Shown here: positions 46,957-56,055 of the stretch, piece by piece | Numbering within the stretch: position 1 is the first letter of the stretch | How the letters are laid out: every line of letters begins with the position of its first letter | Origin: Acinetobacter zhairuonensis | Lineage (GTDB): Bacteria > Pseudomonadota > Gammaproteobacteria > Pseudomonadales > Moraxellaceae | Length of the DNA stretch: 64,000 nucleotides | Assembly: GCF_022601715.1 (NCBI RefSeq) | Contig: NZ_JAKVIM010000001.1 | Coordinates: 186,001-250,000, forward strand | Direction of reading: 5' to 3' | The notes under the pieces: generated by a model | What the model saw: the letters and a program-made list of their open reading frames with translations, nothing else | Database searches by the model: none | Told to the model about the DNA's origin: nothing | Made by a program: the position numbers and the translations under genes

Positions 46957-48090
46957 ATGATAGAAGTGGTAGATGGGCAACGTCAGCTCAAGGCTTTAAA
47001 ACGTATCGTTGTTAAAATCGGATCATCTTTACTCACAGCAAATGGGCAAGGTTTAGATTTAGAGGCAATTTCGCATTGGGCGAAACAAATCGCGGATCTA
47101 CACAAAGCAGGGCATGAAATCATCCTTGTGTCGTCTGGTGCTGTGGCTGAAGGTATGGTTCGTATGAAGCTAGAGCATCGACCCACCGATCTACCCAGTC
47201 TTCAGGCATGTGCTGCCATTGGTCAAATGGGTTTAATCCATACTTGGTCCAGTGTATTAGAGCGACATAGCATTCAAACCGCACAAATTTTATTAACACA
47301 TGATGATCTAGCAGATCGTCGTCGTTATTTAAACTCATGTGATGCTTTGCAAAATTTAATCGATTGGCGTGTCATTCCTGTGATTAACGAGAATGACACA
47401 GTTTCAACCGATGAAATTCGTTTTGGCGACAATGACACGCTAGCAGCAATGGTCGCAGGTCAGGTGCAGGCAGATTTGTTAATCATCTTAACGGATCAGC
47501 AAGGTATGTTTGATTCTGACCCGCGTTCGAATCCTAATGCGAAACTGTTCCATACCGTGCGTGCTTTAGATGAAAGCCTGTTTGATATGGCAGGTGGTGG
47601 CGGTAAATTTGGTCGTGGTGGTATGTTGACCAAAGTTCGTGCTGCACGTTTAGCCGCGAAGTCTGGCTGTCCAACCCTTATTGCCAGTGGCGAGAGTGAT
47701 CAGGTACTTGCTCGTCTAATGGCGGGTGAGATGCTTGGGACATTGTTTATTACCGACAATGACCGCATTACAGCCCATCAGCAATGGTTGGCAGCACACT
47801 TACAAACTGCAGGTCGTTTGGTTTTGGACGATGGTGCGGTGAAAGCGATTAAAGACAATCACCGTAGTTTGCTACCTGTGGGGGTAAAAGCGGTTGAAGG
47901 TCATTTTGACCGTGGTGATGTGGTGGAATGTGTTGATCCATCGGGTTATCGTGTTGCGGTAGGACGTGTAAATTTTAGTTCGCGTTCTGCAGAGCTGGTT
48001 AAGGGGCTATCTTCGGATAAAGTGTATCAAGTCTTGGGTGAAGCGCGTTCACTGGAAATGATTCACCGTGACCACATGGCGATTTACTAA
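46957..48090 (+). CDS. proB: Glutamate 5-kinase
   Basis: ProB phosphorylates glutamate, the first step of proline synthesis. The 377 residues have the amino-acid kinase domain ([62 protein letters not shown]) and a C-terminal PUA domain (about 280-370). GAGGA lies before the ATG. It follows obgE, a linkage seen in many proteobacteria. proA is not in this window. Confidence 0.96.
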   Translation: MIEVVDGQRQLKALKRIVVKIGSSLLTANGQGLDLEAISHWAKQIADLHKAGHEIILVSSGAVAEGMVRMKLEHRPTDLPSLQACAAIGQMGLIHTWSSVLERHSIQTAQILLTHDDLADRRRYLNSCDALQNLIDWRVIPVINENDTVSTDEIRFGDNDTLAAMVAGQVQADLLIILTDQQGMFDSDPRSNPNAKLFHTVRALDESLFDMAGGGGKFGRGGMLTKVRAARLAAKSGCPTLIASGESDQVLARLMAGEMLGTLFITDNDRITAHQQWLAAHLQTAGRLVLDDGAVKAIKDNHRSLLPVGVKAVEGHFDRGDVVECVDPSGYRVAVGRVNFSSRSAELVKGLSSDKVYQVLGEARSLEMIHRDHMAIY

Positions 48091-48101
48091 ATTGCTGAAT
48101 A

Positions 48102-48129
48102 AAAAATCCCGCTTTTGAGCGGGATTTTT
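48102..48129. terminator. Bidirectional terminator between proB and PAP2 gene
   Basis: An 11-bp perfect stem (AAAAATCCCGC / GCGGGATTTTT) with a six-base loop lies between convergent genes. Confidence 0.9.
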
Positions 48130-48144
48130 ATGTCTATAAGGATA

Positions 48145-48741
48145 TTATTTAATATAGCCTCTTTGAATCAAAGGCTTAAATAGATAGAAGTGAACAGTCA
48201 GCACCCATTGCATCAGTTTCTCTTTGTAATGGTTCCAAAGGGTTAGACCAAACAAGTTCAGTGCGCAGGCAATCATAAATGCGCCAAGCATATCTAAGGG
48301 GAAATGTACGCCAACATAAATACGTGACCATGCGACTAGCCAAGCCATCATGAGCATGAAAATACCGAGTTTACGTTGTGCTGAGAAAAAGTATGAGAAT
48401 GCAATGCTGCTAAAGATCAGCATATGGTCACTCGGGAACGAACCATTAGGTGCATGTTCAATCAGAGTTCGACCAATGCCCATGACAAATGGACGTGGGT
48501 GATAAAAAATATGGGAAATACACTGACTAATCAATAGGGCAATACTGGTAAAGATAAATGCCTTTAAGATTTGTTTTTTAATTTCATAATCACCACGTAA
48601 CCAGAACCATGCAAAAAGCGCAATCATGCAATACAGCAGATCATTAGCAATAAAAATTGCAAAGTGCATGGTGCTGTTGCTAGCCTCAGGCGAGGCATTG
48701 ATCAAAGAGAAAAGGGTGAGATTGAATTCTGAAAGAGACAT
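48145..48741 (-). CDS. PAP2-family membrane phosphatase (BcrC/YbjG-like)
   Basis: This 198-residue inner-membrane protein has about five hydrophobic segments and the three PAP2 motifs HPRPF, NGSFPSDHMLIFSS and SRIYVGVHFPLDMLG. It is probably an undecaprenyl pyrophosphate phosphatase that recycles the cell-wall carrier lipid, or another lipid phosphatase. ATG 48741 is the first usable start; the frame extends further only to a TTG. The short region upstream carries the terminator of the TonB receptor gene, so it needs its own promoter or read-through. Confidence 0.85.
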   Translation of the reverse strand: MSLSEFNLTLFSLINASPEASNSTMHFAIFIANDLLYCMIALFAWFWLRGDYEIKKQILKAFIFTSIALLISQCISHIFYHPRPFVMGIGRTLIEHAPNGSFPSDHMLIFSSIAFSYFFSAQRKLGIFMLMMAWLVAWSRIYVGVHFPLDMLGAFMIACALNLFGLTLWNHYKEKLMQWVLTVHFYLFKPLIQRGYIK

Positions 48742-48801
48742 GAAGGCGTATTGTGTATGCAAAGTGCATAGAGTGTAATAATTCTGTCATTTTGTTGAAA
48801 T

Positions 48802-48833
48802 AAAAAAAGACTACAGAATTGTAGTCTTTTTTT
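48802..48833 (-). terminator. Intrinsic terminator after the FecA-like receptor gene
   Basis: A 14-bp perfect stem (AAAAAAAGACTACA / TGTAGTCTTTTTTT) with a four-base loop lies 37 bases past the stop on the minus strand. Confidence 0.93.
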
Positions 48834-48869
48834 AAGTCTCAAATGATGTGCGGTTACGTATTCTTCATT

Positions 48870-51083
48870 TTAGAAATCAAACGAAGTTTGCAGGTAGAAA
48901 GTACGCGGTTGTCCGACATATTTTCCGGCAGTTGCTGTATCGGTAGAACGAGTGAAATATTGCTTATCAAACACATTCTTGATACCACCTCCAATTTTTA
49001 AACCATGGAATTGTTCACCAAAGTCATAAGCTGTACGGACGGCAAAAGTCGAGTAACCTGGAATATCTCCATATTCACCATATTCTGATTCTACAGTTTG
49101 ATAAACTCCTGATTCTTGGCTGCCTGGGGAACGCTGTTTAGATTGCGCAAACATATCGGCATTTACCGTCCATTGATTGACTTTATAACCTAAACCAACG
49201 TTAGCAGTGTGACGTGAATAGAATGGCAGGTCTTTGTCTTTAAAGTTACCTGCTTCAGCAACAGCTTTAGTGAAGGTGTAATTGCTATAAACTTTGAGAC
49301 CTGCTAAAGCATCCATGAGGTAGCCAAAGTCATAGGCCAAACCTAGTTCAACACCTTTGTGGCTGGTTGTCCCTAAGTTTGTCCAATAACCATTTTTTAA
49401 TGCATCACGTTCTAAAATAAGTTCTTTATCAAAATCTAAATAGAATGCGGTTAATTCAGCATTTAAACCATTTCCTAGATATTTTGTCCCGATTTCATAG
49501 TTGTTAGATTTTTCTGGTGAAAGACCATCTAAGGTCGAAATTGCAATGCCTGTTTTTATATTAGTCGTTGCTAATTGGTTGTATTGCTGGGGACCAAAAG
49601 ACACGCCTGCATTGGCAAAAATATTCCAATTGTCTGTCGCTTTATACATCACAGATAGGCTTGGTAAGAATTCATCGGAGTCAATTTTTGGTGCAACAGT
49701 GTTAACGAATTTACCTTGGTTATAGGCTGTGAAGTTGTTATGTGTTTCGATGGATTCGAAGCGTACCCCTGGAGTAATCACCCATTGGCCTAAATCAAAA
49801 CGGTTGTCCACATAGACTGCATGCGCTTTAGTGCCACCCTCACTTGATGTGCGCGCTTTAATTTCAGAAACAGGTGCATTAAATGCATAGGCAGAAGAGC
49901 GACCGGCATATTCAGAGCTATCCTCATCTAAATAGCGATAACCAATGGTAAATTCGCTATTAGAATTACCTAATTGGTAAGCGCGGGAGAAACGTGGCTC
50001 AATAGCAAAGACTTGGTACTCACGAGGTGAAATATCCATGCGTTTAGTTGTGGCACTGAGGTCTGTTTCTAAATTGCTGGTACGGAATGAATCGATATAA
50101 TACGTAAGTAATTCGAAATTATTGTGCTCATCTTGGTGGGTGTAGCGGAAGGACACATCCGAGCGGCGCCCTGCAAAATAATTGCGAAGCTGATTGGATT
50201 GGTAAGGATTTTCCGCATATTGCTCGGGAGTTAGACCTTCGGGTATTTCACCACGACCTTCGTAATGATGCAGATTTAAAGTGATCTCGTCGGCATCGGT
50301 GAACTGATAAGCCGTTTTTAACATTACATCATCAATATCTGTCTTGTTGTTTGCTTCGCGATAACCATTACCTTTGGTGCCTGAATAGAGCAGGGCAAGA
50401 CCTAAGCCATTATCTAAAGTTCCACCGACAAATAAACTTGGACTCAATTTGGTTTGATCAGTGCCAGATGCATATTCAGTGGTTAAGCTGACATTACCAG
50501 CAAAATCTTTCGGAATAGCACGAGTTGCGAAATTGATAATACCGCCCACGTTTTGTGGTCCAAAGCGTACAGAACCGGCACCACGGACTACATCAACAGA
50601 TTCGATATTACCCAGTGAAACAGGGGCAAGTGAAAGCTGCGGTTGACCATAAGGCGCAAAAGATAAAGGTACACCATCCAGTAATACAGTTGAACGTGGA
50701 GATAGACGTGAAGTTAAACCGCGAACACCAATATTCAAAGAGACATCACTACCACCAGTACCATTATTCTCTTGGACTTGTACACCTGGAACTTGCTTGA
50801 GTGCATCTTTAATAGAAGTTGCAGCAACTTCATCAAGGCGTTTACGGTCAATAATAGTTCGTGCACCTGCATGCTTTTGTACTTTTTCTGCATTGGCATT
50901 TTCTAACCAGTTACCTTGAGCTTGTAAGGTAATGGTTTGTAGCGTGCTGACAGCATTGCTATCTGATTCTGCTGCAAAAGCGCTCTGCGTAGCAAGACAT
51001 GCTAATGCAAGCTGAACAGCTAAAGTTAAAGGCGAAATTTTTGTGGGCTTGTAAGTGCCAGATTGAATCAAGTGATTTGACAT
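48870..51083 (-). CDS. FecA-like TonB-dependent outer-membrane receptor
   Basis: This product of about 737 residues has a signal peptide (AVQLALACLATQSAFA). The plug domain then starts almost directly (TLQTITLQAQGN; ALKQVPGVQVQENNGTGGSD; VRGLTSRLSPRSTVLLDG; FAPYGQPQLSLAPVSLGN; VDVVRGAGSVRFGPQNVGG). A 22-strand barrel follows, ending in RTFYLQTSFDF. The plug is very like ferric-dicitrate receptor FecA, but the N-terminal signalling domain that FecA uses to contact FecR is missing. The ATG at 51083 is chosen because the frame's earlier start (51131) would lie only ten bases from the Fur box. No fecI/fecR or permease genes are adjacent. Confidence 0.88.
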   Translation of the reverse strand: MSNHLIQSGTYKPTKISPLTLAVQLALACLATQSAFAAESDSNAVSTLQTITLQAQGNWLENANAEKVQKHAGARTIIDRKRLDEVAATSIKDALKQVPGVQVQENNGTGGSDVSLNIGVRGLTSRLSPRSTVLLDGVPLSFAPYGQPQLSLAPVSLGNIESVDVVRGAGSVRFGPQNVGGIINFATRAIPKDFAGNVSLTTEYASGTDQTKLSPSLFVGGTLDNGLGLALLYSGTKGNGYREANNKTDIDDVMLKTAYQFTDADEITLNLHHYEGRGEIPEGLTPEQYAENPYQSNQLRNYFAGRRSDVSFRYTHQDEHNNFELLTYYIDSFRTSNLETDLSATTKRMDISPREYQVFAIEPRFSRAYQLGNSNSEFTIGYRYLDEDSSEYAGRSSAYAFNAPVSEIKARTSSEGGTKAHAVYVDNRFDLGQWVITPGVRFESIETHNNFTAYNQGKFVNTVAPKIDSDEFLPSLSVMYKATDNWNIFANAGVSFGPQQYNQLATTNIKTGIAISTLDGLSPEKSNNYEIGTKYLGNGLNAELTAFYLDFDKELILERDALKNGYWTNLGTTSHKGVELGLAYDFGYLMDALAGLKVYSNYTFTKAVAEAGNFKDKDLPFYSRHTANVGLGYKVNQWTVNADMFAQSKQRSPGSQESGVYQTVESEYGEYGDIPGYSTFAVRTAYDFGEQFHGLKIGGGIKNVFDKQYFTRSTDTATAGKYVGQPRTFYLQTSFDF

Positions 51084-51141
51084 GGGAAATAAGATTTGCG
51101 AATTTGGCAGTATCTTATAGGGTCTATGCAAATAATTGAAT

Positions 51142-51160
51142 AATAATGGTTATCATTAAT
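51142..51160 (-). promoter_or_regulatory. Fur box upstream of the FecA-like receptor gene
   Basis: Positions 51142-51160 (AATAATGGTTATCATTAAT) agree with the 19-base Fur consensus at 14 positions. A flanking inverted repeat, AATAATGGT / ACCATTATT (51142-51150, 51162-51170), may extend the site. It predicts iron-repressed expression of the receptor. Confidence 0.8.
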
Positions 51161-51229
51161 TACCATTATTTTTTAATATCATTGTAATATTTCGATCTTA
51201 AATATGACGTAAATCAAAATAAAATGAAA

Positions 51230-51254
51230 AAAACCGTGTCAAGAACACGGTTTT
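51230..51254 (-). terminator. Intrinsic terminator after the SIMPL gene
   Basis: A 10-bp perfect stem (AAAACCGTGT / ACACGGTTTT) with a five-base loop is followed on the minus strand by TTTCATTTT. Confidence 0.85.
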
Positions 51255-51270
51255 AGTCCGCTACTACAAA

Positions 51271-51975
51271 TTATTTAAACTGCACAGTTCCGTTTGCATT
51301 CACGGTAATCTTAGATTCTCCAGCAGCAACATCAGGAACTGGTGCGGCTTCAACATCGGCAAATTTCGCCATCGTGTTGCGCATCATTACAGGTTGAGGA
51401 TAAGAGTTGCTTGTATTGAGGTTTAGGTTGACGAGACTGTATCCAGATTTATTCCAAGATTGGCTCAGCAGTTGTGCGCGTTGCTGGAAGTTTTTCGAGG
51501 CTTCAACCATGAGCTCATTTTCAACTTTTTTACGTTGAGCATCCGACACAGTGAAGTTGATAGATTGGGTTTGGAAGTTTTGCTGCAATTCACTGATGAG
51601 CTGGCTCGTGGCTTTAAAATCAGTGCTTTCAATTTGAATTTCTGCACGACCACGCCATTCTTTTAATTTACGGCTATCGTTGTCATAAATTGGGTAAGTG
51701 GTTTGTGAACCTGTTTCAACTTTGACATTCGGGTATTTGCGTGAAGTGGCAATCGCCTGATTCATCAATTGTGTAATTTGGCTTGCCAGTTCAGCAGGTT
51801 GTTTGTTGCTTTTTTCAATATAAAGTACAGCATGCATTTCGTCATTGGAAACTTGACGTGATGCTTCGGCTTGGACATTAACTAAATTGTAGTTTAAAGC
51901 TTCTGTTTGCTGTGCAAAAACATTACTGCTGAATAAGCCACCCAAGAGCAGCGAAGAAAGTACAATATGACGCAT
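51271..51975 (-). CDS. SIMPL domain (DUF541) secreted protein
   Basis: The 234-residue protein has a signal peptide (IVLSSLLLGGLFSSNVFA). The DUF541/SIMPL domain follows, with VQAEASRQVSNDEMHAVLYIEKSN and VETGSQTTYPIYDN near the middle and EVEAAPVPDVAAGESKITVNANGTVQF-type ending strands. These periplasmic or outer-membrane proteins form ring-like assemblies in some species and have no firm function; oxidative-stress links have been reported for YggE. AAGG precedes the ATG. Monocistronic. Confidence 0.85.
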   Translation of the reverse strand: MRHIVLSSLLLGGLFSSNVFAQQTEALNYNLVNVQAEASRQVSNDEMHAVLYIEKSNKQPAELASQITQLMNQAIATSRKYPNVKVETGSQTTYPIYDNDSRKLKEWRGRAEIQIESTDFKATSQLISELQQNFQTQSINFTVSDAQRKKVENELMVEASKNFQQRAQLLSQSWNKSGYSLVNLNLNTSNSYPQPVMMRNTMAKFADVEAAPVPDVAAGESKITVNANGTVQFK

Positions 51976-52448
51976 AAGAAGTAACCTTTATTTGAATTTT
52001 CAAATTAATTTAATTCTGTTTATGGTAAAGGGGCTTCATGTGAAACTTTTGCAGGAATTGTGGTGAGTTTGTAATTTTTTAGAGTGAAACCGCACATAGA
52101 ATAATTCAATAAAAATATATTAAATCAGTAGGTTAATTTTAAAATAATTTACTGGTAAGCGAGGGGATACATGAAATCTAAAAAAAGTTAAAAAAATCAT
52201 ATTTTCTTGCGCTTGTCACAATGTAAGATGATAATAGATGAACAAGTTAACAGTAGATTTTTTTTCGATAAAATTAGGGCGGAAATTTGCTAAAAGTTGT
52301 TTATTTTCCTGAAAAATTCGGTATCATGCCGCACCTAGTTTTTAAATAGATACACACTGTCTAACTAGATTCTATAAAGCACCGAGTCAAAGGACCGCAA
52401 GTCACCAGACTTATTTCTTTCAACCCATATCAGAGATGGTAATTCGAT
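51976..52448 (+). other. 473-base AT-rich region upstream of dat
   Basis: No credible reading frame is present. The last 130 bases probably carry the dat-ddc promoter: TATCAT (52322-52327) is a possible -10 with a weak TTTATT about 16 bases upstream. This would leave an untranslated leader of roughly 115 bases before dat, ending in the weak site AGAGATGG. I saw no strong hairpin in the leader. The remainder looks like empty AT-rich sequence. Confidence 0.35.
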
Positions 52449-53825
52449 ATGAGCGTTTCTTCTGTAAACCCTGCCACTAATTCTACTAACGAATACTATT
52501 TGACTCGCCAAAGTCAGATGGAATCCAATGTTCGTAGCTATCCACGTAAATTACCGTTAGCGATAGCCAAAGCATTAGGTTGCTGGGTTACTGATGTTGA
52601 AGGTACAGAGTACCTTGATTGTTTAGCTGGGGCAGGAACATTGGCATTGGGCCATAATCATCCTGCGGTCGTTCAAAGTATTCAAGATACACTTACAAGT
52701 GGTATTCCATTACATACTTTAGATTTAACCACACCGTTGAAAGATGCTTTCACGGAAGCTTTGCTTTCGTATCTTCCAGGTGGAAAAGAAGAGTACTGCT
52801 TACAGTTCTGTGGTCCATCTGGTGCAGATGCGACTGAAGCAGCGATTAAACTGGCGAAGACATATACAGGTCGTAGCTCAGTCATCAGCTTCTCTGGTGG
52901 TTATCACGGTATGACTCACGGTTCTTTAGCAATGACAGGTAACTTGTCTGCTAAAAATGCGGTGAATAGTTTAATGCCAGGCGTACAGTTTATGCCTTAT
53001 CCGCATGAATACCGTTGCCCACTTGGTTTAGGTGGTGAGGCTGGTGTTGATGCATTAACTTACTTCTTTGAAAACTTCATTGAAGATGTTGAAAGCGGTG
53101 TAACTAAGCCTGCTGCGGTGATTCTTGAAGCGATTCAAGGTGAAGGCGGTGTCGTAACTGCTCCAACCAAATGGTTGAAGAAAATCCGTGAAGTCACTGA
53201 AAAGCACAACATCGTATTAATTCTTGACGAAGTTCAAGCGGGCTTTGCACGTTCGGGTAAAATGTTTGCCTTTGAACATGCGGGTATCGAGCCAGATGTT
53301 GTTGTAATGTCTAAAGCTGTTGGTGGTGGCTTACCACTTGCTGTACTTGGTATTAAACGTAAGTTTGATGCATGGCAACCAGCGGGTCACACGGGTACTT
53401 TCCGTGGTAACCAATTGGCAATGGGTACTGGTCTAGTGGTATTAAAAACCATTACTGAACAGAACTTGGCACAAAATGCGCAAGAGCGTGGTGATTTCTT
53501 ACAAGCTGAATTTAAAAAATTAGCGCAAGAATTCCCATGTATCGGTAACGTTCGTGGTCGTGGCTTAATGATCGGCGTTGAAATCGTTGATGAGCGTAAA
53601 CCAGCGGATCATATGGGTTCTTTACCTGCTGATGGTCAATTGGCTGCAGCGATCCAAGCGGCATGTTTTGATAACAAGTTATTGTTAGAAAAAGGTGGTC
53701 GTAACGGTACAGTGATTCGTTTACTTTGCCCATTAATCATCAAGCAAGAAGAATGTGTGGAAGTGATTGCTCGCTTTAAGAAAGCAATTGCTGAAGCGCT
53801 TGTTGCTGTGCGAGGCGCTCAATAA
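52449..53825 (+). CDS. dat: Diaminobutyrate--2-oxoglutarate aminotransferase
   Basis: Dat makes L-2,4-diaminobutyrate from aspartate semialdehyde, the first step to 1,3-diaminopropane. The 458-residue class III PLP aminotransferase has [73 protein letters not shown] and the PLP Lys289 in [10 protein letters not shown], then [11 protein letters not shown]. Length and order match the family. ddc begins with an ATG that overlaps the dat stop by one base, so the two are translationally coupled. In A. baumannii this pair is needed for surface motility. Confidence 0.94.
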   Translation: MSVSSVNPATNSTNEYYLTRQSQMESNVRSYPRKLPLAIAKALGCWVTDVEGTEYLDCLAGAGTLALGHNHPAVVQSIQDTLTSGIPLHTLDLTTPLKDAFTEALLSYLPGGKEEYCLQFCGPSGADATEAAIKLAKTYTGRSSVISFSGGYHGMTHGSLAMTGNLSAKNAVNSLMPGVQFMPYPHEYRCPLGLGGEAGVDALTYFFENFIEDVESGVTKPAAVILEAIQGEGGVVTAPTKWLKKIREVTEKHNIVLILDEVQAGFARSGKMFAFEHAGIEPDVVVMSKAVGGGLPLAVLGIKRKFDAWQPAGHTGTFRGNQLAMGTGLVVLKTITEQNLAQNAQERGDFLQAEFKKLAQEFPCIGNVRGRGLMIGVEIVDERKPADHMGSLPADGQLAAAIQAACFDNKLLLEKGGRNGTVIRLLCPLIIKQEECVEVIARFKKAIAEALVAVRGAQ

Positions 53826-55357
53826 TGGTTGATTTTGCAGAACACCGTAAAGCGTTACTCTGCAATGATGCCCAATCTATTGCTGACTACGAGTCAGCAA
53901 TGGAACAAGCTACCAAAGCGGTAGCGGCATGGTTGCAAAATGACAAAATGTACACAGGCGGCAGCATCAAAGATTTACGTGATGCGATTGCTTTTCACCC
54001 GAGTAAAGAAGGTTTAGGTGTACAAAAGTCATTAGATCGTATGGTTGAGCTTTTCTTAAATAAAAGCTTGAAAGTACATCACCCTCACTCGTTAGCACAT
54101 TTGCATTGCCCAACTATGGTTGCAAGCCAAATTGCTGAAGTTTTGATTAATGCAACCAACCAATCTATGGACTCTTGGGATCAAAGCCCAGCGGGTTCGT
54201 TGATGGAAGTTCAATTGATTGATTGGCTTCGTCAAAAAGTCGGTTATGGTGCAGGTCAAGCAGGCGTGTTCACTTCAGGTGGTACACAATCTAACTTGAT
54301 GGGTGTGCTCCTTGCGCGTGATGCTTGCATCTCGAAAAACTGGAAAGATGAAAACGGTAATCCGTGGTCTGTTCAGCGCGATGGTATTCCTGCGGAAGCT
54401 ATGAAAAACGTTAAAGTCATTTGTTCTGAAAATGCACACTTCTCTGTGCAAAAGAACATGGCAATGATGGGTATGGGCTTCCAGTCAGTAGTCACTGTGC
54501 CTGTGAACGAAAATGCTCAAATGGATGTTGATGCCCTAGAAAAAACTATGGTGCATTTACAGTCAGAAGGCAAAATCGTGGCATGTGTGGTTGCAACTGC
54601 GGGTACAACCGATGCGGGTGCAATTGATCCATTGAAGAAAATTCGTGAAATCACCAACAAGTTTGGCGCGTGGATGCATATCGATGCGGCATGGGGTGGT
54701 GCACTGATTTTATCGAATGATTACCGTTCGATGTTAGATGGTATTGAGTTGTCTGACTCGATCACGCTTGACTTCCATAAGCACTATTTCCAAACCATTT
54801 CATGTGGTGCGTTCTTACTGAAAGATGAAGCGAACTATCGTTTCATGCACTATGAAGCTGAATACTTAAACTCAGCTTATGATGAAGAACATGGTGTTCC
54901 AAACCTTGTATCGAAGTCTTTGCAAACTACGCGTCGTTTTGATGCGTTGAAATTGTGGATGACGGTTGAAGCATTAGGTGAAGAGCTGTATGGTTCAATG
55001 ATCGATCACGGTGTTAAATTAACACGTGATGTTGCGGATTATATTAAAGCAACTGATGGTCTTGAGCTTTTGGTTGAGCCGCAATTTGCTTCTGTCTTGT
55101 TCCGTGTAGTACCAGCAGGCTACCCTGTAGAGTTGTTGGATACATTGAACCAAAACGTTGCAGACGAATTGTTTGCACGTGGTGAAGCGAATATTGGTGT
55201 AACCAAGGTTGGACAAGTGCAATCATTGAAAATGACGACACTGAGCCCTGTAGCTACATTAGAAAACGTACAGAACTTGTTGTCGCTTGTTCTTGCTGAA
55301 GCAGACCGTATCAAAGGTCCAATTCAAGCAGGCACGTATACGCCAGCAATTGACTAA
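53825..55357 (+). CDS. ddc: L-2,4-diaminobutyrate decarboxylase
   Basis: Ddc decarboxylates diaminobutyrate to 1,3-diaminopropane. The 510 residues are a group II PLP decarboxylase: [68 protein letters not shown], and [15 protein letters not shown] with the PLP Lys319. The N- and C-terminal helices are of normal length. The start overlaps the dat stop (TAATG). A strong shared terminator follows, after which the Lrp-type gene converges. Confidence 0.95.
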   Translation: MVDFAEHRKALLCNDAQSIADYESAMEQATKAVAAWLQNDKMYTGGSIKDLRDAIAFHPSKEGLGVQKSLDRMVELFLNKSLKVHHPHSLAHLHCPTMVASQIAEVLINATNQSMDSWDQSPAGSLMEVQLIDWLRQKVGYGAGQAGVFTSGGTQSNLMGVLLARDACISKNWKDENGNPWSVQRDGIPAEAMKNVKVICSENAHFSVQKNMAMMGMGFQSVVTVPVNENAQMDVDALEKTMVHLQSEGKIVACVVATAGTTDAGAIDPLKKIREITNKFGAWMHIDAAWGGALILSNDYRSMLDGIELSDSITLDFHKHYFQTISCGAFLLKDEANYRFMHYEAEYLNSAYDEEHGVPNLVSKSLQTTRRFDALKLWMTVEALGEELYGSMIDHGVKLTRDVADYIKATDGLELLVEPQFASVLFRVVPAGYPVELLDTLNQNVADELFARGEANIGVTKVGQVQSLKMTTLSPVATLENVQNLLSLVLAEADRIKGPIQAGTYTPAID

Positions 55358-55372
55358 TCGTCATGTTGTTCG

Positions 55373-55400
55373 AAAAAGCCTGGAAATTTCCAGGCTTTTT
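55373..55400. terminator. Bidirectional terminator between ddc and lrp-type gene
   Basis: A perfect palindrome of 14+14 bases (AAAAAGCCTGGAAA and complement) has A/T tracts on both strands. Confidence 0.92.
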
Positions 55401-55429
55401 TTATTGTTGAATTTTGATGGATGAAACAC

Positions 55430-55921
55430 TTAAGCGGAATGGGCATGATGATAGTTGAACCCTTTGGGTTTCAGCAGAAAATGATTCTGTTCCTTCACTT
55501 TTTTCAAAACGATGTAAGATTTAATATGTCCAATAAATGGGTAAGTCAGTAAACGTTCCGTTACAAAATGCGAAAGCTGTTCTAAGTTTTCAGCCACAAC
55601 CTTCAAAATAAAATCTGCATCCCCGCTAATAGAAAAAGCATCCTGAATATTGTCTTCGGCTTCAATGAGCTCTTGGAATGCTGTTTGAGATGTTGCTTCA
55701 TGGGTTCTTAAATTAATGTGAATCATCGCAGTGACTTCCATGCCTAAGGCTTGTTGCTGAATTCTTGCGGTATAACCTAAGATGATGCCTTTTTGTTCCA
55801 GTAATTGGCGTCGTCTGGAACATTGCGATGCTGATAAACCAATTAAATCTCCAATCTCCTGATTGGTGAGACGTCCATTTTTTTGTAGTGCCTGTATGAT
55901 TTGCCAGTCGAACTTATCCAT
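55430..55921 (-). CDS. Lrp/AsnC-family regulator
   Basis: This 163-residue protein has an N-terminal helix-turn-helix (MDKFDWQIIQALQKNGRLTNQEIGDLIGLSASQCSRRR) and a C-terminal RAM-type ligand/oligomerisation domain (about 70-150), with the conserved SGDADFILKV turn. Such proteins sense amino acids and form octamers. ATG 55921 is preferred; the frame extends 57 bases further but with non-family sequence. It is divergent from the arylpyruvate decarboxylase gene with 134 bases between the starts, so local control of ipdC and aroP is the simplest reading. Confidence 0.87.
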   Translation of the reverse strand: MDKFDWQIIQALQKNGRLTNQEIGDLIGLSASQCSRRRQLLEQKGIILGYTARIQQQALGMEVTAMIHINLRTHEATSQTAFQELIEAEDNIQDAFSISGDADFILKVVAENLEQLSHFVTERLLTYPFIGHIKSYIVLKKVKEQNHFLLKPKGFNYHHAHSA

Positions 55922-56055
55922 GCATAAAATCCTTTTGTGATACACAAATCTTGTATTTTTATTCAAATTCGTTTTCATTATGCACGAAATTCACCCGTCA
56001 AATGAAATATTATTTTTTCTATGGAATAAAAATTGGTCTCAAAGGATTTCGAGCA

